A DNA stretch of 64,000 nucleotides from Prorocentrum cordatum (taxonomy: Eukaryota > Sar > Dinophyceae > Prorocentrales > Prorocentraceae): positions 90,642-154,641 of the forward strand of contig CAUYUJ010015013.1 of assembly GCA_963575745.1 (NCBI GenBank), written 5' to 3'. The notes beneath the pieces are model-generated. The model saw nothing but the letters and a program-made list of their open reading frames with translations, was not told the DNA's origin and made no database searches. The translations under genes were made by a program, and so were the position numbers. Numbering within the stretch: the first letter of the stretch is position 1; every line of letters starts with the position of its first letter. This document shows, one piece after another, positions 31,500 to 42,960 of this stretch.

Positions 31500-32830
31500 C
31501 TCCTCTTGACCGCCCCTGTGTCACGGACATCGAGCTGCTCCGGCAGCGGCGCCGGGCGGCCAGGGTGCTCCGACCCTTGGCGGCTGGTCGGCGTCTCATG
31601 GCCCTGCTCCTTGCCCACCAGAGGCTCCCACTTGGTATGCTGCGGTCACCCCGATCGTGAGACGGTCGAGAGAAATGTGAACCTCTCCCACCATCGCTTG
31701 CATCCATGTTCGATCCTGTTGGCTGAACTGAGGACTGTTTGGGAGGCGTTTTTTGTTCCCAGGGGTCGCCCTTGTGGCGGAGTGTGGCTGGCCCCGTGAA
31801 GGCCCTCCGGAAGTCTCTGGAACGCATCTCGCGGTCCATGCCCAGCTTCGGGGTGCAAGATACCGATGCTGGCCACACGATCCGTCTAACTGAATTTCCC
31901 CCCCGTCTCTCAAAGAGCTTGCTTGAGAAAGCGACGTTGAGATCTTTAGAGTGGGATTTTGGGGTCAAGCTAAGCATGGATTGTCGTGCGTGTTGCGACG
32001 GGATCCTCGGGTACCTCTCCTCCACCAAGCGCACCCCTTTCCAGAAGGGGTGCATTCGATCTATCTCTCTTGCCCAGCGATTTACACCAGTCACTGTACT
32101 GCCAGCTTAGGTTACCAGCTGGATTGGACCTGATGGCCATTGTGTGGACCGCGGTGGACACACTAAGGCATCGTTTGTGAGATTGTCCTGCTGTACGTGA
32201 GGAGCGGGATGAACTGGTCAAGCGACGTGTTCAACAATGGGATGCTGAAAATGATGATGCCTTGGCGATTTACGGTGTGTTTCCTCATCCCGGGGATTTA
32301 TTCCCGCAGCCTCTGACCGATGGCGGTATTCAGGTGGAGTGGGTCGAGGGCAGCCCCCAGGATCTCGACCAGACCTTCGAGGGAGACACGTTTGTCGATG
32401 GATCGTACTCCAGGGTCCTCGTTCCCGAACTCAGCCGCGCCAGTTAGGCTTTCACCCCGGTGTGCAGAAGTTCAGGTCGTGAGATTGTTCGTGCTAGGGG
32501 GCCTGTGTGGGCACCGTGCCCCCAGACCCCGCAGGCGGCCGAGCTCCACGCTCTGTCTGTATCGATGCAAGGGTCCACGGGTCCGCGCGACTTTTTTCTT
32601 CTGACTGTCAGAGGTGCGCTGGCTCTGCGGCACTGCCTTGACCTGAACAGGCGTAGGTGGAGCGCATGGTTTCTGGCATCGAGCAGTTTGTCAAAGAGCA
32701 CTGGCCCAACACAGACGTGATCAAGGCTCGAGCTCATCTCGACGTATGCTGCTCCCAGCGTGCTTCAGGACCACATCCCAGATATAATTTCGAGCACCCG
32801 GCCGGAAGAGTGTCGAAACAGTGTCGGAAC
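31500..32830 (+). pseudogene. Relic of a third non-LTR retrotransposon (C-terminal/RNase H part)
   Basis: Plus-strand fragments in shifting frames look like the 3' half of a LINE ORF2. 32170-32280 reads WTAVDTLRHRL (stop) DCPAVREERDELVKRRV, the pre-RNase H region. 32385-32430 reads EGDTFVDGSYSRVLVPELSR, an RNase H first-Asp motif. 32495-32560 reads ARGPVWAPCPQTPQAAELHA, carrying the RNase H Glu. Stops and frameshifts interrupt it, so it is non-functional. Limits are approximate. Confidence 0.5.
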
Positions 32831-33099
32831 AGAGTGTCTCCCAGGGCCCGACGCGTGGAAACCCTCGAGTTTGTGGCTACTTTTTTCTGGTGCTCGAAAT
32901 TCTTTCTGGTGCTCAAGGCTAAAGTAGGTTGGAACACCATAAATCTCGACGTGGATCGGGCCACTGGCGACTGGGACCGCGATCTGAGGCCAGGCAAAGC
33001 GCGTGGGCAGACGTGCCGACCAGGCAGGCGCTCTGCCGTCGGAGGCCGGCGAGCTGGACGGGCATCTGGCGGCAGCCAGGGCGGCCCTGCCAGGGCGGT

Positions 33100-33337
33100 A
33101 CGGCGCCTTGCTGCCAAGCTGCTCCCACTTTTAGCAAAGAAACACCCACATAAACACAAACTTTTGGCGCTCCGCGCGGCTTTCTTGGATCCGCGCTGGG
33201 GCCCCCCTCCCTGGCGAGCGGAGCGCGGCAGGGGCGGCGCCGGAGGCGCCGCCGGGGTGAGGGCCAAAAGTTTATGTGTTTATGTGGTTTGTCCTTCTTC
33301 GAGGTAGGGCGCCTTGCTGCCAAGTTGCTCCCACTTT
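33100..33337. mobile_element. Third TIR/foldback family, copy inside a ~30-bp direct duplication
   Basis: The foldback is 33147-33286: left CACATAAACACAAACTTTTG, right CCAAAAGTTTATGTGTTTAT, with internal pairing of CTCCGCGCGGCTTTC/GGATCCGCGCTGG-type sequence. It is flanked by GGCGCCTTGCTGCCAAGCTG plus CTCCCACTTT (33102-33131) and GGCGCCTTGCTGCCAAGTTG plus CTCCCACTTT (33308-33337), a direct repeat longer than a normal target duplication. Confidence 0.7.
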
Positions 33338-33479
33338 GGCCTCGTCTGGACACGAGGTCCACACGTCCAGCGTAACTATGGCTGCCCCGCTTGCGCTCCC
33401 CGCAGAGGCGTCGACCCACCCCCCCACAGGTGGCACTCTGGGTGGGCAGCTTCTGGCAGCACACTGCCTGCTTGAGGGC

Positions 33480-33552
33480 GAGGAGGAGGAGGAGGAGGAG
33501 GAGGAGGAGGAGGAGGAGGGGGAGGAGGGGGAGGAGGAGGAGGAGGAGGGGA
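33480..33552. repeat. (GGA)n microsatellite
   Basis: GAGGAGGAGG run with GGGGGA interruptions. 33553-33925 shows no gene. Confidence 0.95.
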
Positions 33553-33927
33553 GCTCGCGGCGTTTGCCGGCAGGCGGATCCTGCTCAAGCTTTCTTTACG
33601 CGTGCAGCCCGCGGCCCTCCGTGAGCTCGGGCACCGTTGTGTAGCCATAGACCGCTCCGACGGTTCTTTTTGTGTGGTTGCCAGCTCTGTAATTACAGTT
33701 CGTCAGGTGCCAGGCTAGCTGACTTGGCTGAGCCTTGCAAGCCAGACCAGAGTGCATGTCACTGCAACCCGTGGACGAAGTTGAAACGTGGGTTCCATCC
33801 TAAAAAGGCTGGCGTCACTGTTGACCTCGACACGTTTTGTCCCTGTTATGGCTTGTTTGTGCCCCGCCGCTGGGCTCGCCACGCCGCTGCACTCACTTTG
33901 GCTGGATGGAGGGTTGACCTCGACAAA

Positions 33928-35635
33928 CTCCTCCTCCTCCTCCTCCTCCTCCTCCTCCTCCTCCTCCTCCTCATCCTCCTCTGATTTCCTCCTCCTTCTC
34001 ATCCTCCTGCTCTTGCTATGATTTCCTCCTCCTCCTCCTCCTCCTCCTCGTCCTCCTCGTCCTCCTCCCCCTCCTGCGAACCAGAGGTGACTACGGATCT
34101 TGTCTGGCCCAGAGGGAGCCCAAAGATACCCATGTCCACCGCTTCCTGGGGCTCTGGGGCATCGGTGCCCCATGGAGCGCCCCCGAGGACATCGTCGTCG
34201 TCGTCGTCCTCGTCGTCCTCGTCGTCGTGGTCGTTCCCCATCCTACCTCTTCCCCCTTCGTGTTCCCCTCCCTGCGGTCCTCGCGCCGCGGGGGGGCCCC
34301 TCTGGGGTCCGAGGGCATCCACCGACCACCTCACCGGCCTGGCCCATCCTGGGCCCAGGACGGGCCCAGATCGGACAGGCGGCAAAGCCAGCAGGGCCCA
34401 GGATCGTTGGCCATGAGGAGGAGGAGAAGGAGGAGTAGGAGGAGGAGAAGGAATAGGAGGAGGAGGAGGAGGAGGAGGAGGAGGAGGAGGAGGAGGAAGC
34501 GGAGGAGGAGCATCCCTCGCCGAGCCAGGGCGGCGTATGCACCGATCCTAGGCCCAGGATGGGCCACGATCGGTGATGCCGTCAGCAGGCGCCCACCGAG
34601 GCGGAAGACCTCGGAGGGCTCGCGCCACGCACCACACGCGCCTCCAGGACGCTCGCCGCCTCGAGGAGGCGAGGAGGAGCAGGATCCCGATCCTCCACCC
34701 CCCCCCCCCATCGCCACCCCGACGTCGACCGAGACGAAGACGACGACGAAGACGACGACGAAGACGACGACGAAGACGACGACAAAGACGACGACGAAGA
34801 CGACGACGAAGACGACGACGAAGACGACGACGAAGACGACGACGAAGACGACGACGAAGACGACGACGACGAAAGCGAGATGGACGGCGAAGACGACGAC
34901 GCAAACGACGACGACGAAGACGACGACAAAGACGGCGCGCAGGCAGCGGCCCGCCGAGGCTTCGCCACGGGCCTGGCTGTTGAATCGATTCCTGACGGCG
35001 TTCGGGTCCCGGGCCACGTCCTCGCCGCGCGCATCCTCCTCCTCCTCCTCCTCCTCCTCCTCCTCCTCCTCCTCCTCCTCCTCCTCCTCCTCCTCCTGCT
35101 CCTGCTCCTCCTCCTCCTCCTCCTCCTCCTGCTCCTCCTCCTCCTCCTCCTGCTCCTCCTCCTCATCCTCCTCCTCCTCCTCCTCCTCCTCCTCCTGCTC
35201 CTCCTCCTCCTTCTCGTCCCGCCTCCGCTCGAAGTCGTTGTCGTCGTCGTCGTCGCCCGTCGTACGCCATCCGTTGCCATCGTCGTCCATCTCGCCGGTC
35301 CTCGTCGTCGGCCGTGTCCGTCGTCGTGGTCGTCGTCGTCGTCCGTCGTAATCGTTGTCGTCGTCGACGTCCGTTGTCGTCCGTCGACGTGGTCGTCGTC
35401 CGTCCTTGTCGTCGTCGTCGTCGTCATCGTCGTCTTCGTCGCCGTCGTCGGCCTTCGTCGTCGTCTTCGTCCTTCGTGGTCGTCATCGTCAACGTCCACA
35501 TCGTCGTCGTCCTTGTCGTCGTCGTCAGTTGGCATCCGTTGTCGTCCCTCGTCGTCATCGTCATCACCACCATCGTCGCCGTCATCATCATCGTCATCGT
35601 TGTCGTCGTCGTCCTCGTCGCACAGTGAGGGTCTG
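33928..35635. repeat. Cluster of CTC, GTC/GAC, GGA and GAC-GAA trinucleotide arrays
   Basis: Successive arrays: CTC 33928-34075, GTC 34193-34230, GGA 34410-34510, GACGAA-type 34733-34930, CTC 35033-35215, GTC/GTT 35235-35620. Long frames over 300 codons (poly-Asp/Glu, poly-Ser, Thr-Lys, Val) on both strands are simple-sequence artefacts. The non-repeat islands between them (for example 34240-34400) show no domain. Confidence 0.85.
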
Positions 35636-37233
35636 TCCAGGGGGGGAACCTACGGGATTGTGCAAAATGCCAGTGGTCGTAGGCACGGTTGCGCCGCGGG
35701 CGCCTTGGCACTCAGGTCCTGACTCACTGCGCGAACTCTAGAGCGGGCAGACAGAATCTTCAGGGCATGGTGTTGCACGGTAGCACATTACACTATAGGT
35801 TGGGGTAGCGCAATACTGCACAAGAAGGAAGAGCAAAGCGCACAACAACGTAGCATTGCCTATGACATTATAGCGAAGCAGTGCCAGATTCCCCGACGCA
35901 TAGCAATGCATAGCAACGTATAACAATATATAACGAACAGCTAAGATTGCAAAACAACATGCCGTAACAACGGCACTCATGGTATTTAGCATCCGAACGC
36001 ATGTCATACCGCAACTTTCTGGTAACATACAAACGCACATCGAAACTGGCCATGCCGTAACAAAGCAAGGCAATGCACACCGCAATACCACAACCGAAAC
36101 GACTCCTGCTGGTGCAAAACCACTGCATATCAGAATCGCTTTACTACAACACGTGACGATATAATGCTCATAACCCCCACACGTCGCAGAGCAAATACGA
36201 ACACCTTATGCAACACCAAATCATGACATTGTAGTTGATAGTGCAGCACCGAATCGGGCATTCAACCACCACAGGTCGTAAACACAGAATGCTAGTTTTC
36301 ATTGGTATAGCACTGCATATTTAAGGACAGTGCATCATAGCATCGAATTGCCTTAAGGTTGAACTTTAACGCGTATGCCAATTCAGGAAGTAGTTAGGGA
36401 TCGCGCAGTTGTAATGTCAATCCCGGAGTTGTTCCTCAACCCCCAAGTCTGGAGTGGCTTTCAAGGCCCCTGTTCCATCGGTAAACGATACGAAATGGAA
36501 AGCTGGTCATTGGAAACATTGTCGATGGGTTGGGGGGGCACGCATTGAACAGAAACACGAATCCAGAGGTCAAGGGAAAAAGAACCTCTGCAGCACGCTC
36601 TTTGCCCTGTTGAGTCCCCCAACGGCCTCCGGATACCTCATGTGCGGAGGGGATGGAGAAGGGCGGGTGGTGGGGCTGGAGAAGGCGGCGGAGGAGGCAA
36701 AGAAGCGAGAAGGCAAGGAAACATAGGCGGAGGAGGCGAGAAAGTACGGGGGGAGGTATGAAGAGGAGGCGAGGAAGTGGAGGAAGATGGCGGGGAAGGA
36801 CGGGTGGGGGCGTGGGAGGTGAAACAAAGCAAATCAGGCCCAGTGGCGCCAGGCTGGAGGCTCTGGCTGACGTCGTGATGTTTCACCGCGCGGGTCCCCA
36901 AAGGTCTCTGCCCCGCCCCGTCGACCCGCTTCTCACCCTGAGACGTGCTGTTGCGAGTCCCAGGTCCTAGGAAGGACACCCTGACATTTTGAATCGGCAG
37001 CACCAGCGGTCGTGGCCGCGTGGGACGAGCCCGACGTGGCGCGCCAAACGCGAGGCGCACGGAGCAGGTGGGACAGCCTGACACCGAGAACCGCCATGCG
37101 AGCTTGAGAGAGACAACTACCGTGGTATGGGAAGAAGGGGTTAGGAAGATGCAGGGCGCAACCTGGCGATAGATAAGACCGTGCCGCATACGAGACAGCG
37201 TGGACGATCCGACCAGTTCTCCCGACCCCGTCT
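35636..37233. other. No gene; degenerate GCATAGCAACGTATAAC-like words at 35790-36250
   Basis: 35.79-36.25 kb is an AT-richer block of imperfect pentamer-like words (GCAATGCATAGCA, CGTATAACA) resembling in texture, but not in sequence, the block at 39.48-39.96 kb. 36.63-36.83 kb is GGCGGAGGAGGCG-rich. No gene supported. Confidence 0.4.
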
Positions 37234-37433
37234 GCGGGCAATACTTATATCCATATCCAAAGCGTCTTGGACTTTTTGGGAAGGGGTGCCGCAATGCCGA
37301 GGCGCACTGGATGTGGATCAAAATCGAGCCTGTTGGGGCCAGATTTTTATCCATATCCAGTGCGCCTCCGGTTTCTGGGGAAGAGAGCCCAAAACTCCAA
37401 GACGCACTGGATGCGGATATAGCTATTGCCCGC
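37234..37433. mobile_element. Nested-palindrome foldback element, 200 bp
   Basis: Outer ends GCGGGCAATA and TATTGCCCGC are inverted. Next inward, ATATCCATATCCAAAGCGTC pairs with GACGCACTGGATGCGGATAT. The centre (about 37305-37368) contains a second inverted pair, GCGCACTGGATGTGGAT and ATCCATATCCAGTGCGC. No coding. Confidence 0.7.
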
Positions 37434-37786
37434 ACCGTCCTCCCAACCCGATAACAACCTGCCTGCATACTCCGTCGAGGACTCGTCGCGGCGCGAGAGG
37501 GGGGGGGAGCGGCGACCACGCGGGGCTGCACCCGCGCAGGACCGCCCGCCGGCCCGCGAGCCCGGAACGCTTCTTTTGGGGGGGGGCGGAGGGCGCCGCC
37601 GCTCGGCGGGGGCCAGGGGCGCCCGCTGCGCCCGAGGTGCGCTGCTCCTGCCGTCAGGTCCTCGCCACCGCTCGGACGTCCATTCCCCGTGCGTGTTCCA
37701 GTTTCGTGCGTGGCTTTTCGCCAAATGATCAAGGATGCTCCTCGATTGTCCTGGCCGAAGGAAAGCTGCACACGTCCGAGCGATGC

Positions 37787-37947
37787 TAAGGGTCGGGCGT
37801 GTCCCCCTACAGGCGCATGTTGGACGAAAAAGAAGTACCCAAAAAATGCTCAAACATATTCAAAGATCGTCGGAGCATCGTCCCCTGACTGTTGTTTCTA
37901 AAATCATGTTCGGATGTTCCTGCTGTAGAGGGACACGCCCGACTTAA
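37787..37947. mobile_element. Introner-like TIR element, copy 5
   Basis: Left TAAGGGTCGGGCGTGTCCCC, right TAGAGGGACACGCCCGACTTAA. The interior includes CATGTTGGACGAAAAAGAAG and the conserved near-end TGTTCCTGCTG. Flanks do not show an obvious target duplication. Confidence 0.8.
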
Positions 37948-38171
37948 TCCTTCTGGGGACCTTCCTGGTGCCTGGTACCACCTCGCTCCAGGCGTGCGTC
38001 GATGCTGCGCCGAACGTCTGCCGACTCGCGTCGAATTCGAGTCGAGCTGGAGTTGAACTGGAGCGAAACTGGAGTCCAAAACAGAACCGCTGGGTGGACC
38101 CAGGGGAGGCGGGAAGGTCCCCAAGATGAGCATACAAGGAGAGCGCTGCCGGTCGGCGGGGCCCAGGGGCA

Positions 38172-38402
38172 GGAGAGCCCAGAATCGAATCGATAAGTCG
38201 GATCGGCGATCGAAATGAATCGGATCTGAGGAGATCGGCAGCCGAGTCGGGAAAAATCGAATCGGCGGAAATCGGCAGGCTAGTAGGCCTCCATTGAGGA
38301 ATCGGAGCCCAAATCGGAATCCGGCGGCGCCTCCGGCACCACCCATGGGGGTCCAGCGCCGATCCGAGAAATCCGCGCGGACCTCCGACTTTTACTGTTT
38401 AT
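38172..38402 (+). repeat. Dispersed 'CAGAATCGAATCGATAAG' repeat, copy 2, fused to a foldback right half
   Basis: 38172-38330 aligns with 1868-2030. It runs directly into GGTCCAGCGCCGATCCGAG, AAATCCGCGCGGACCTCCGA and TTTATGTC, the right half of the third foldback family, suggesting the two sequences form one larger composite family. Confidence 0.68.
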
Positions 38403-39960
38403 GTCATTGTCCGTTCCCATATGTTAACAGTATGACATACGATCGGGAACTTTCTTGATAGCGTGTCGCCTTACGGCCCCCGCGACGCGTCACGCCTTGC
38501 AAGCGGACAGCGTGTCGCTTGGCTCCGCGGTGCTGGAGGCTTGGAAAGGCTCAGGACGACGACGCTTGGGGACTGGGACATGGATTAGGTGTCGCGCCGA
38601 AGCATGGTGGGCCAGAACAGGCGGCGCGACACGCTAAGCCGAAATTCTTGACCGTGCTCTGCGCCTTTGAACTTAAAAAAAACATGAGGAGCAGGAAAAC
38701 CCTGAGCAAACCAAGGTCGGTCAGAGCCGTCTTCTCGAAGGGGGGGAACCTCCTTCTCCTCGTTGGTATGGTTGGGGGTTCTGCGCTCTCTGAGACAAGA
38801 TTGCGAAGGCCTTACGGCCGGTGCCGCCGACCCAGAATAACGACGACGACGACGACGACGACGAGCGCTCTCGGGGGCCTCTTGGGGGTACTTTGGAGGC
38901 CTCTTTGGAATCTCTTGGGAGCCGCTGTGGAGCCTCGTGGGGGGCCACTTGGGGCTTCCTGGGGGTTCCTTGGGGGCCTCTTGGGGCCTCCTGGGGGGCT
39001 TCTTAGGGGCCTCTGGGGGCTCTGCGCTCTCTGAGAAAAGACTCGACCAAATCTAACGATCATGTTTTATGGCTTCGGGCTACTCGGGAACTCCTGGAGA
39101 GCAGCAGCCTGGCCGCTATGCCAAACCTGCTGGGCCTGCGGCGCGGCAAGCGCCACCCTGATCCAGAATGCCCACTGCTTGCCAGGAGGGAATTCTGAAA
39201 GCAGGGGTTCAAGGTATAGATGTATAAGTATGTGTGTATATATAATTATTTTGCTTCGGGCGATCCACACCGAAACCTTCGGCGTTTGATCCCGAAGGTG
39301 CGCGCGCTCACTGGAACGATGTGCGCGGGGCTCGGCGGGCAGGGTGGGCGAGCCGTCGCGGGGGTGTGGTGCTGGTGGTAGCCTGTGCTGGTTATGCAGA
39401 GTGGGCGTTGAGTCCGCACGGGCGCGCTTGTGTTGTGTTGTGAGTTGTGGTGTGATGCTGTGTTCTGCGTGACCAACTCTGTCATGACTTATGACGTTAT
39501 GCTACGGTACGGCTTGCTATGGCATAACATAGTATGCCATGGCATGTCATGTGATGCGTTGTCATGGTGTGGAAGAATGTGTGATGCGAGGCTGTGTTGA
39601 GTTGTGGTGTGTTCTGTCATGGTATAGTACGTGATGCTAGGTTATGCTATGTATGCTATGGTGTGCAGCGCTGTTAAATATGATCCGACATGGCATTGCA
39701 TGCGTTGTTATGTGTTAGTGTGCTATGACGTGTTATGACATGTTATCTAATGGTGTGGCATGGGATGGCTTGATATGTTCAGTTATGCGTTGTTGTGCTA
39801 TGGTATGATTGCGTTGTCATGGTATGGAATGAGATTGGGTGCGATGCTGTGCTATGGTATGCAATGTTCTGTCATGGTGTGTTATGTTACGATCGTGTCT
39901 GTAATGATACGCTACGTCATGCTCGGACATGTTCTGGTCGGTAATGCGGTGGTATGCTCT
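38403..39960. other. No gene; short GAC array, CTTGGG array and TATG-rich block
   Basis: (GAC)n at 38840-38862. CTTGGGGGCC-type degenerate array 38870-39025. 39480-39960 is a block of irregular ATGGTATG/GTTATG words. No gene supported. Confidence 0.5.
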
Positions 39961-39974
39961 GTTCTGTGGGGGAC

Positions 39975-40310
39975 CTGGGGATCTGGCGGCCGCGGTATGC
40001 AGAGTGGGCTAGTCGGCGCGTGGGGCGGGACCCTCAGGGATTATCGGGGGACCTGGGGATCTGGCGGCCGCAGTATGCAGGGTGGGCGAGTCGACGCGGG
40101 GGACGGGACTACCAGGGATGATGGGGAGCCTGGGGATCTGGCGGCCGCGGCATGCAGGGCGGGGGGGGGGGCCATCAGGGATTTTCAGGAGCCTGGGGAT
40201 CTGGCGGCCGCGGTAACGCAGGGCGGGAGGGGGGGGCGGGACCACCAGGGATTGTCAGGAGCCTGAGGGTCTGGCGGCCGCGGTATGCAGGGCGGGCGGC
40301 CCGGGAGACG
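39975..40310. repeat. 63-78 bp tandem array with NotI-type GCGGCCGC in every unit
   Basis: Five units carry CTGGCGGCCGC at 39983, 40061, 40138, 40201 and 40271. Each continues with GGTATGCAGGGCGGG-like sequence and CAGGGATT. Spacing varies from 63 to 78 bp. The array makes no convincing protein. Confidence 0.8.
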
Positions 40311-40692
40311 TGTTCTCAAAACCTGACGACCCCAACCCGTCGGGTGGGCAAAAAAATGCGGCATGCCACTCTGCCCGTGCCACGTGGGATGGCCCTGGCT
40401 CACCCTCGCAGCCACGCGTTCCCTCCACCCCGGGGGCGGCCACCGCCCGGCGGCGCGTCGCCACTTCTGGGACGGCCGCCGCCGTCCCAAAAGTTGCGAG
40501 GGGGGGTGCAGGTGCCCCCGGGGCCGCTGCGCGCACACGGGCTGCGGCGGCGCGGTCGGGAAGGAGAAGAGCACGCGGCGAGGCATGGTGTGCTCTGTCG
40601 TTCTTCCTGCGTGCGACCGCACCGATCCAGTCCACCCTGCGCACCCGCCGCGCCGGACTGGACCGTCAGTCCGATGCTTTTCAAGTGCGGCT

Positions 40693-40874
40693 GTACAGTC
40701 GGGGCGTTGACCTAAGGAACCCTAAATGAGGAACGAGGCCCCTGTTCTCCATAAGTTAAACTTCGATTTCCCATCGGAAACATAAGGAAAACCTGAGGCA
40801 AGCTGTGAAACACGTAAGGAACGCGGAGCCCCTCCCCAACCAAAAGGGTTCCTTCTTCAGGGCCTCGACTGTAC
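40693..40874. mobile_element. Second TIR family (GTACAG...CTGTAC), copy 2
   Basis: 182 bp, ends GTACAGTCGGGGCGTTGACC and GGGCCTCGACTGTAC. Same length and interior as 12854-13035. Confidence 0.85.
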
Positions 40875-41292
40875 CCCGCTGCCCGGTGCAGCTTGCGTTT
40901 GAGTCGAGACGTGATGCACACCGCGCAACGCGTGGACAGCAGCAGCCGCACAAGCAGGGAGCCTGGACAGCAGCAGCACGACGCCCCCGTATCCCTAGTT
41001 GCGCACGCTTCACGGCAACTACAGACGCATCGAGCACTGTGAAAAGATCTGCCTTCGACGGGAAAGACGAAACGCAGGGGGCAGAATGCAGGCCACTACC
41101 GTCGTGCCTGTCCAGGACCGTCCTGGGCCCTCGGGGGCGTTCCAGCATGGATGGCCCTGGCCAGGCACGGTGGTGGTGTACAGAGATGCCTTCTGCAGGA
41201 AGGCGGGAGGATAGGAGAAGGCGGCGGCGGGCTCATCAGGAGCAGAAGTCAGACGGTGCCAAGAACGAAGCCTTCACCAGGTGCAGAACTGT

Positions 41293-41345
41293 GGCAGTAG
41301 AGGAGGCGGAGGAGGAGGAGGAGGAGGAGGAGGAGGAGGAGGAGA
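41293..41345. repeat. (GGA)n microsatellite
   Basis: AGGAGGCGGAGGAGGAGG run. No gene seen from 40875 to 41606. Confidence 0.9.
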
Positions 41346-41606
41346 TGGGGGGGGGGGCTCAAACGCCCCTCGGCACCCAGAATTGAAGCATCCCTGGGGC
41401 CAGAGACGCCCATCACTCCGCCAAGCCGTCGGGGTACGAACAGAAAGCAGACAAGATGCTCAGGGAACTGCCAGAGCCAAGACACCAACCAAGCAGCGTT
41501 GGACGACCACGAGGGCTGGACGATGCGCTGTCACCTGGTGGCCTGGCGGCTCATCCAGCGGCACGGTCAAATTTGGCACCGTCAGGCGGCAACAGTCACA
41601 CAAACA

Positions 41607-42542
41607 TTAGGTCGGGCATGGCCCCCCTACAGGCTGATTGTGGACGAAAAATAAATTATCCCAGTGCGACCCTACCTAGGAGTTGGAGCATCTAGGAAAG
41701 CAACATCTACATCTACACCGACAGCTACATTAACATCTACACCTGCATCTACATCTACATCAACATCAACAGCGAGACTCGCATCTACATCTACATCTAA
41801 ACCTACATCTACACCTACATCTACACCTACAGCTACATCTACAGCTACATCTACAGCTACATATACACCTAAATCCACATCTACACCTACACCTACATCT
41901 ACATCTACATCTACAAGTTCGCCTAGCTTAGCCTAGCTTAGCTTAGCTAAGCTAAGCTAAGCCAGGCTAAGCTAAGCTAAGCCAAGTCAAGCCAAGCCAA
42001 GCCAAGCCAAGCCAAGCCAAGCCAAGCCAAGCCAAGCCAAGCCAAGCAAAGCCAAGCTAAGCTAAGCTAAGCTAAAGCTGAAGCTGAAGCTAAAGCTAAG
42101 CTAAGCTAAGCCAAGAAGCTAAGCTAAGCTAAGCTAAGCTAAAGCTAAAGCTAACGCTAAAGCTAAGCTAAGCTAAGAAGCTAAGATAAGCTAAGCTAAG
42201 CTCAGATGGGATAAGCTAAGCTAAGTTAAGCTAAGCTGAGCTTAGCCAAGCTAAGCTTAGCAAAGCTTAGCTAAGCTTAGCTAAGCTTAGCTAAGCTAAG
42301 CTGGGTGAACCCAGGGGGCGCAACTGGGGGAACCGCGGGGGGGGGGACTGGGGAAACCGCCCGGGGCGAGTTGCACTGCCGGGCCCCTTTAAGAAAGAGA
42401 GTATGAACCCTCTAGGCAGAGCCTGGGTAGGGAAAAAGTCAAACAGATTCAAAGAAAAGGTGCTCAAAAACTAAAAACATCGTCCAACAACTATTTTCCT
42501 ATGTTTGAATGCTCCTCCTGTAGAGGCACAGGCCCGACTTAA
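41607..42542. mobile_element. Introner-like TIR element, copy 6, expanded to 936 bp by internal simple repeats
   Basis: Left end TTAGGTCGGGCATGGCCCCC, right end GTAGAGGCACAGGCCCGACT plus TAA. Just inside are the usual family words (GACGAAAAATAAAT at left, ACTATTTTCCTATGTTTGAA and TGCTCCTCCTG at right). Between them lie a (CTACAT)n/(CTACAC)n hexamer array (41698-41925) and an AGCTA/GCCAA pentamer array (41928-42302). Short family members are 138-161 bp, so this copy has been invaded or amplified. A 90-codon Thr/Ser frame over the hexamer is an artefact. Confidence 0.72.
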
Positions 42543-42654
42543 CACTACATGTCGCGGCGACCAGGCGCACGCAAACCAGGCCAGAACACGAGAAAGCTCC
42601 GACCCCAGGACCAGGGCAGGCAGGGAGCAAGAGAGCTCCTTCTTCCCTCCTACC

Positions 42655-42960
42655 TCCTCCCTCCTCCTCCTCCTCCTCCCTCCTCCTCCTCCTCCCCCCT
42701 CCTCCTCCTCCTCCTCCTCCTTTTTCTCCTCCTCCTCCTCCTCCTCTTCCTCCTCCTCCATCTCCTCCTCCTCCTCCTCCTCCTCCTCCTCCTCTCCTCC
42801 CCTCCTCCTCCTCCTCCTCCTCCTCCTCCTCCCTCCCTCCCTCCCCTCCCTCCCTCCCTCCCTCCCTCCCTCCCTCCCTCCCTCCCTTCTCCCCCCTCCC
42901 TCCTCCCTCCTCCTTTTCTCCCTTCTCCCTCCTCCCTCCTCCCTCCTCCCTCCTCCCTCG
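42655..42960. repeat. CTC and CTCC microsatellite, ~300 bp
   Basis: (CTC)n to about 42830, then (CTCC)n at 42831-42885, then CTCCCTC repeats. Non-coding. Confidence 0.95.

Noticed and set aside
34227-35535. 300-370 codon frames (poly-Asp/Glu, Thr-Lys, Ser, Val)
   Set aside because: They are direct translations of trinucleotide arrays in three frames and both strands.
41690-42310. CRISPR-like or telomere-like array in the CTACAT/AGCTA repeats
   Set aside because: There are no spacers, units are 5-6 bp and degenerate, and the array sits inside a TIR element.
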